From contig DMFQ01000002.1 of the NCBI GenBank assembly GCA_003450555.1, positions 1-7,808 of the forward strand: a stretch of DNA of 7,808 bases. The letters are read 5' to 3'. The position numbers and the translations under genes were made by a program. The notes under the pieces were generated by a model, which saw only the letters and a list, made by a program, of their open reading frames with translations, had not been told where the DNA came from and made no database searches. Positions within the stretch are counted from its first letter, which is position 1, and every line of letters starts with the position of its first letter. The stretch is from Ktedonobacter sp. GTDB taxonomy: Bacteria > Chloroflexota > Ktedonobacteria > Ktedonobacterales > Ktedonobacteraceae. Positions 6,142 through 7,808 of the stretch are shown in pieces.

Positions 6142-6145
6142 ATGA
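6035..6145 (+). other. Candidate 36-codon Leu/Ile-rich upstream ORF coupled to azlC
   Basis: ATG at 6035 opens a 36-codon frame that ends in TGA at 6143-6145. The stop shares bases with the azlC start in an ATGA overlap (6142-6145). Thirteen of 36 residues are branched-chain (7 Leu, 5 Ile, 1 Val). The last codons include CTA, ATA, CTA and TTA, codons that are uncommon in the neighbouring genes. azlC has no Shine-Dalgarno site of its own, which fits translational coupling. The inverted repeat GATGAT (6110-6115) / ATCATC (6127-6132) lies within the ORF just before the azlC start. The weak point is that only AGGCGAA precedes its own ATG. Function is inferred; the ORF could be a chance frame. Confidence 0.35.
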
Positions 6146-6930
6146 CAACAAAACGTTCTGAATTTTTCGCAGGAATCAAAAACGTAATACCCATCCTGAT
6201 GGGAGCCGCCCCTTTTGGGTTGATTTATGGGGTCTCGGCGCGGAGCGCCAGCATTCCTGTCATAGCAGGGCAGTCGATGTCATTCATCGTGTTTGCCGGT
6301 TCGGCACAATTTATTACAACACAGCTCATTGGAGCGAACGTGCCAGCGGGCATCATTATCCTCACGGCATTCATCGTCAATCTGCGCCATGCTCTTTACA
6401 GCGCGTCCCTCACGCCCTACCTCAAACAGCTGAACACCCGCTGGAGATTGATACTGGCGTACTTATTGACCGACGAAGCCTACGCGGTTGCCATCATTCA
6501 TTATCAAAAGCCTGGCGATATGTCCAGGAAACATTGGTATTTTCTTGGAGCAGGTTTGGCATTATGGTGTACCTGGCAGATAAGTACAGCAGTTGGCATT
6601 GTACTTGGCACCCAGATTCCTGCGAACTGGTCGCTAGATTTTGCACTTCCGCTAACGTTTATCGCGCTGGTCGTTCCGTCACTTAAAGATCGCGCTGGAA
6701 CAGCAGTTGCAGCAACGGCAGGGATAATAGCGATTTTCGCCGCGGGAATGCCATTCAAGTTGGGACTGGTCGTCGCGACCGTTGTAGGTATCAGCATTGG
6801 CATATTCCTGGATTCTAGGAACAACAAACGACCCAGGAGCCACAAGGAAGAAGAGATGAGTCAAATAAGTTCCCATGCCGAACCGCCGATGGCTACACAA
6901 GGGAAACATACAGAAAAGGGGGAGGAATGA
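6142..6930 (+). CDS. azlC: AzlC-family branched-chain amino acid exporter, large subunit
   Basis: A 262-residue polytopic inner-membrane protein of the AzlC/YgaZ/BrnF family, which exports branched-chain amino acids together with a small AzlD/YgaH/BrnE partner. Family marks are GAAPFGLIYG (21-30), the GQSMSFIVFAGSAQFI stretch (43-58), NLRHALYSASL (80-90) and the LTDEAYAVA segment (109-117). Hydrophobic segments lie at about 12-30, 45-63, 67-88, 102-120, 132-158, 164-181, 185-202 and 205-223. The last roughly 39 residues form a charged hydrophilic tail without a known motif, longer than I would expect for the family. ATG at 6142 is the only plausible start, because the frame upstream has no start codon before a stop at 6112-6114; no Shine-Dalgarno site precedes it. 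Its stop overlaps the azlD start (ATGA, 6927-6930). Confidence 0.92.
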   Translation: MTTKRSEFFAGIKNVIPILMGAAPFGLIYGVSARSASIPVIAGQSMSFIVFAGSAQFITTQLIGANVPAGIIILTAFIVNLRHALYSASLTPYLKQLNTRWRLILAYLLTDEAYAVAIIHYQKPGDMSRKHWYFLGAGLALWCTWQISTAVGIVLGTQIPANWSLDFALPLTFIALVVPSLKDRAGTAVAATAGIIAIFAAGMPFKLGLVVATVVGISIGIFLDSRNNKRPRSHKEEEMSQISSHAEPPMATQGKHTEKGEE

Positions 6931-7257
6931 TGACTTCACTTACGCTCTGGCTGATACTCCTTTGCATTGGATTGTTGACATATGGCATTCGCCTGTCGTT
7001 TATCACGTTTTTTGGCAGACGAGAGATGCCACCATTCCTCCAGAGCACATTACGTTTCGTGCCTGTTGCTGTCCTTTCAGCCATCATTCTTCCCGCGCTG
7101 TTTCTGTATGGAAACAGACTAGATCTCTCTGCAAGCAACACTCGCTTGCTCGCGGGGATACTTGGCAGCGCTTATTGCCTGGCGAACAAGGAACGTTCTT
7201 TTGACTATCGTTGGTGGCATGGTAGGATTGTGGGTGCTACAGGTATTCATCAAATAA
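6927..7257 (+). pseudogene. azlD: AzlD-family small subunit of branched-chain amino acid exporter, single-base frameshift
   Basis: The gene starts with ATG at 6927 (a second ATG follows directly) behind a strong GGGGGAGGA site and overlaps the azlC stop by 4 nt, the standard azlCD layout. Codons 1-77 give a normal AzlD N-terminus: a first membrane helix (about 4-21), then RREMPPFLQSTLRFVPVAVL (31-50), characteristic of the family, and a second hydrophobic segment. At the run of four G at 7154-7157 the reading frame leaves the family sequence. Skipping one G restores YLAALIAWRTRNVLLTIVGG and a final helix, ending at TAA 7255-7257, for 109 residues, the usual AzlD length. As written, the frame instead runs on for 216 codons through sequence antisense to the next gene. 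A true mutation, a phase-variable run or a sequencing error are all possible; the intact downstream frame argues for a recent event or an error. Confidence 0.88.
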
Positions 7258-7277
7258 ATTTGGGATGTAGGGCAATC

Positions 7278-7808
7278 TTACATCTTGATCATGCCGAAAT
7301 GAATTTTCAACAGCAGAATACGTTCTACCGCCTGATTAACACGAGCCATCGTCAATGTACCTTGCTGGAGAGCTTGCTTGAGGGCAGTCACGACACTTGC
7401 AACAAGGTCAGGTGTATAGGGGCCTTCGATCATATCGTTTCCGGCGATGATAGAGAGCACCGCAGCCTGGCTGAGGGACCACTTCTCGCTGATGCCACGC
7501 ATGTAGAGGCCGTCGGTGATCACGACACCGTTGTAGCCCAATTGGGTGCGCAAGACACCATTGATGGCGCTGGGTGAAAGTTCGGCGGGCAGTGTTGGAT
7601 CGATGGCCGACATCAGAACATCGGTAGACATGATCATGGCCGGTTGGTCACTTCGAATCATCAATTTATAGGGGGCGAGGTCAATAGCGTTCAAGTCCGC
7701 CATACTCCGATCGACGGCAGGTAATCCTTTATGGGGATCAGAGCTAATAGCGCCCAACCCCGGAAAATGTTTGAGGCACCCGGCGACACCATTATTCTGC
7801 AGACCGTT
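7278..7808 (-). CDS. Glycoside hydrolase family 3 protein, beta-N-acetylhexosaminidase-like, C-terminal part (5' end outside window)
   Basis: Partial gene: 176 residues are visible from the window edge to TAA at 7278-7280. Reading from the edge, CLKHFPGLG (visible residues 11-19) is the GH3 substrate-binding KHFPG motif. SDPH (23-26) carries the Asp-His pair typical of NagZ-type GH3 enzymes, which use His as part of the acid/base. Next come GLPAVDRS (28-35) and VVITDGL (95-101), whose Asp99 is the expected catalytic nucleophile. The rest completes the barrel and the closing helix (ARVNQAVERIL). Such enzymes cleave beta-N-acetylglucosamine residues from peptidoglycan fragments or chitin-type sugars. 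A signal peptide cannot be judged because the N-terminus is missing. The gene converges on azlD with only 20 nt between them and no clear terminator. Confidence 0.88.
   Translation of the reverse strand, partial: NGLQNNGVAGCLKHFPGLGAISSDPHKGLPAVDRSMADLNAIDLAPYKLMIRSDQPAMIMSTDVLMSAIDPTLPAELSPSAINGVLRTQLGYNGVVITDGLYMRGISEKWSLSQAAVLSIIAGNDMIEGPYTPDLVASVVTALKQALQQGTLTMARVNQAVERILLLKIHFGMIKM

Noticed and set aside
7258..7577. Continuation of the azlD frame to give a 216-residue protein
   Set aside because: It is read antisense to the GH3 gene and exists only because of the one-base frameshift; the true AzlD end is at 7257.

Overview
The window looks like bacterial chromosome from an aerobic degrader of aromatic acids. 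Gene style and moderate GC suggest Chloroflexota, possibly a Ktedonobacteria-like lineage. That placement is inference from protein flavour only; no rRNA or other marker is present.

Positions 1-5270 (+ strand) hold one long run of co-directional genes. In order they are: the C-terminal end of an anthraniloyl-CoA/salicylyl-CoA monooxygenase-reductase (Old Yellow Enzyme half), an SDR dehydrogenase, a crotonase-fold enzyme, a RidA-like protein, an acyl-CoA dehydrogenase, a PaaK-like aryl-CoA ligase and a 70-residue protein of unknown function. Gaps are 5 to about 125 nt and most starts have good Shine-Dalgarno sites. The set matches the logic of the aerobic CoA-thioester route for 2-aminobenzoate (anthranilate) described in Azoarcus evansii. 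There the aromatic acid is activated to its CoA ester, hydroxylated and reduced by the two-domain flavoenzyme, then processed by beta-oxidation-like enzymes. Two members have altered active sites. The crotonase lacks both hydratase glutamates but keeps an Asp. The RidA-like protein lacks the arginine needed for classical imine deamination.

Positions 5221-5799 (- strand) encode a methylated-DNA-cysteine S-methyltransferase. It converges on the 70-residue gene and overlaps it tail-to-tail by 50 nt. Positions 5800-6141 contain no large gene. They do hold a 36-codon ORF rich in Leu and Ile whose stop overlaps the next start codon.

Positions 6142-7257 (+ strand) are azlC and azlD, a two-subunit branched-chain amino acid exporter. 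azlD is broken in this sequence by one extra base in a G run; removing it restores a 109-residue protein of normal type. Positions 7278-7808 (- strand) are the C-terminal part of a GH3 beta-N-acetylhexosaminidase-like gene that continues beyond the window.

No tRNA, rRNA, CRISPR array, insertion sequence or attachment site was seen.
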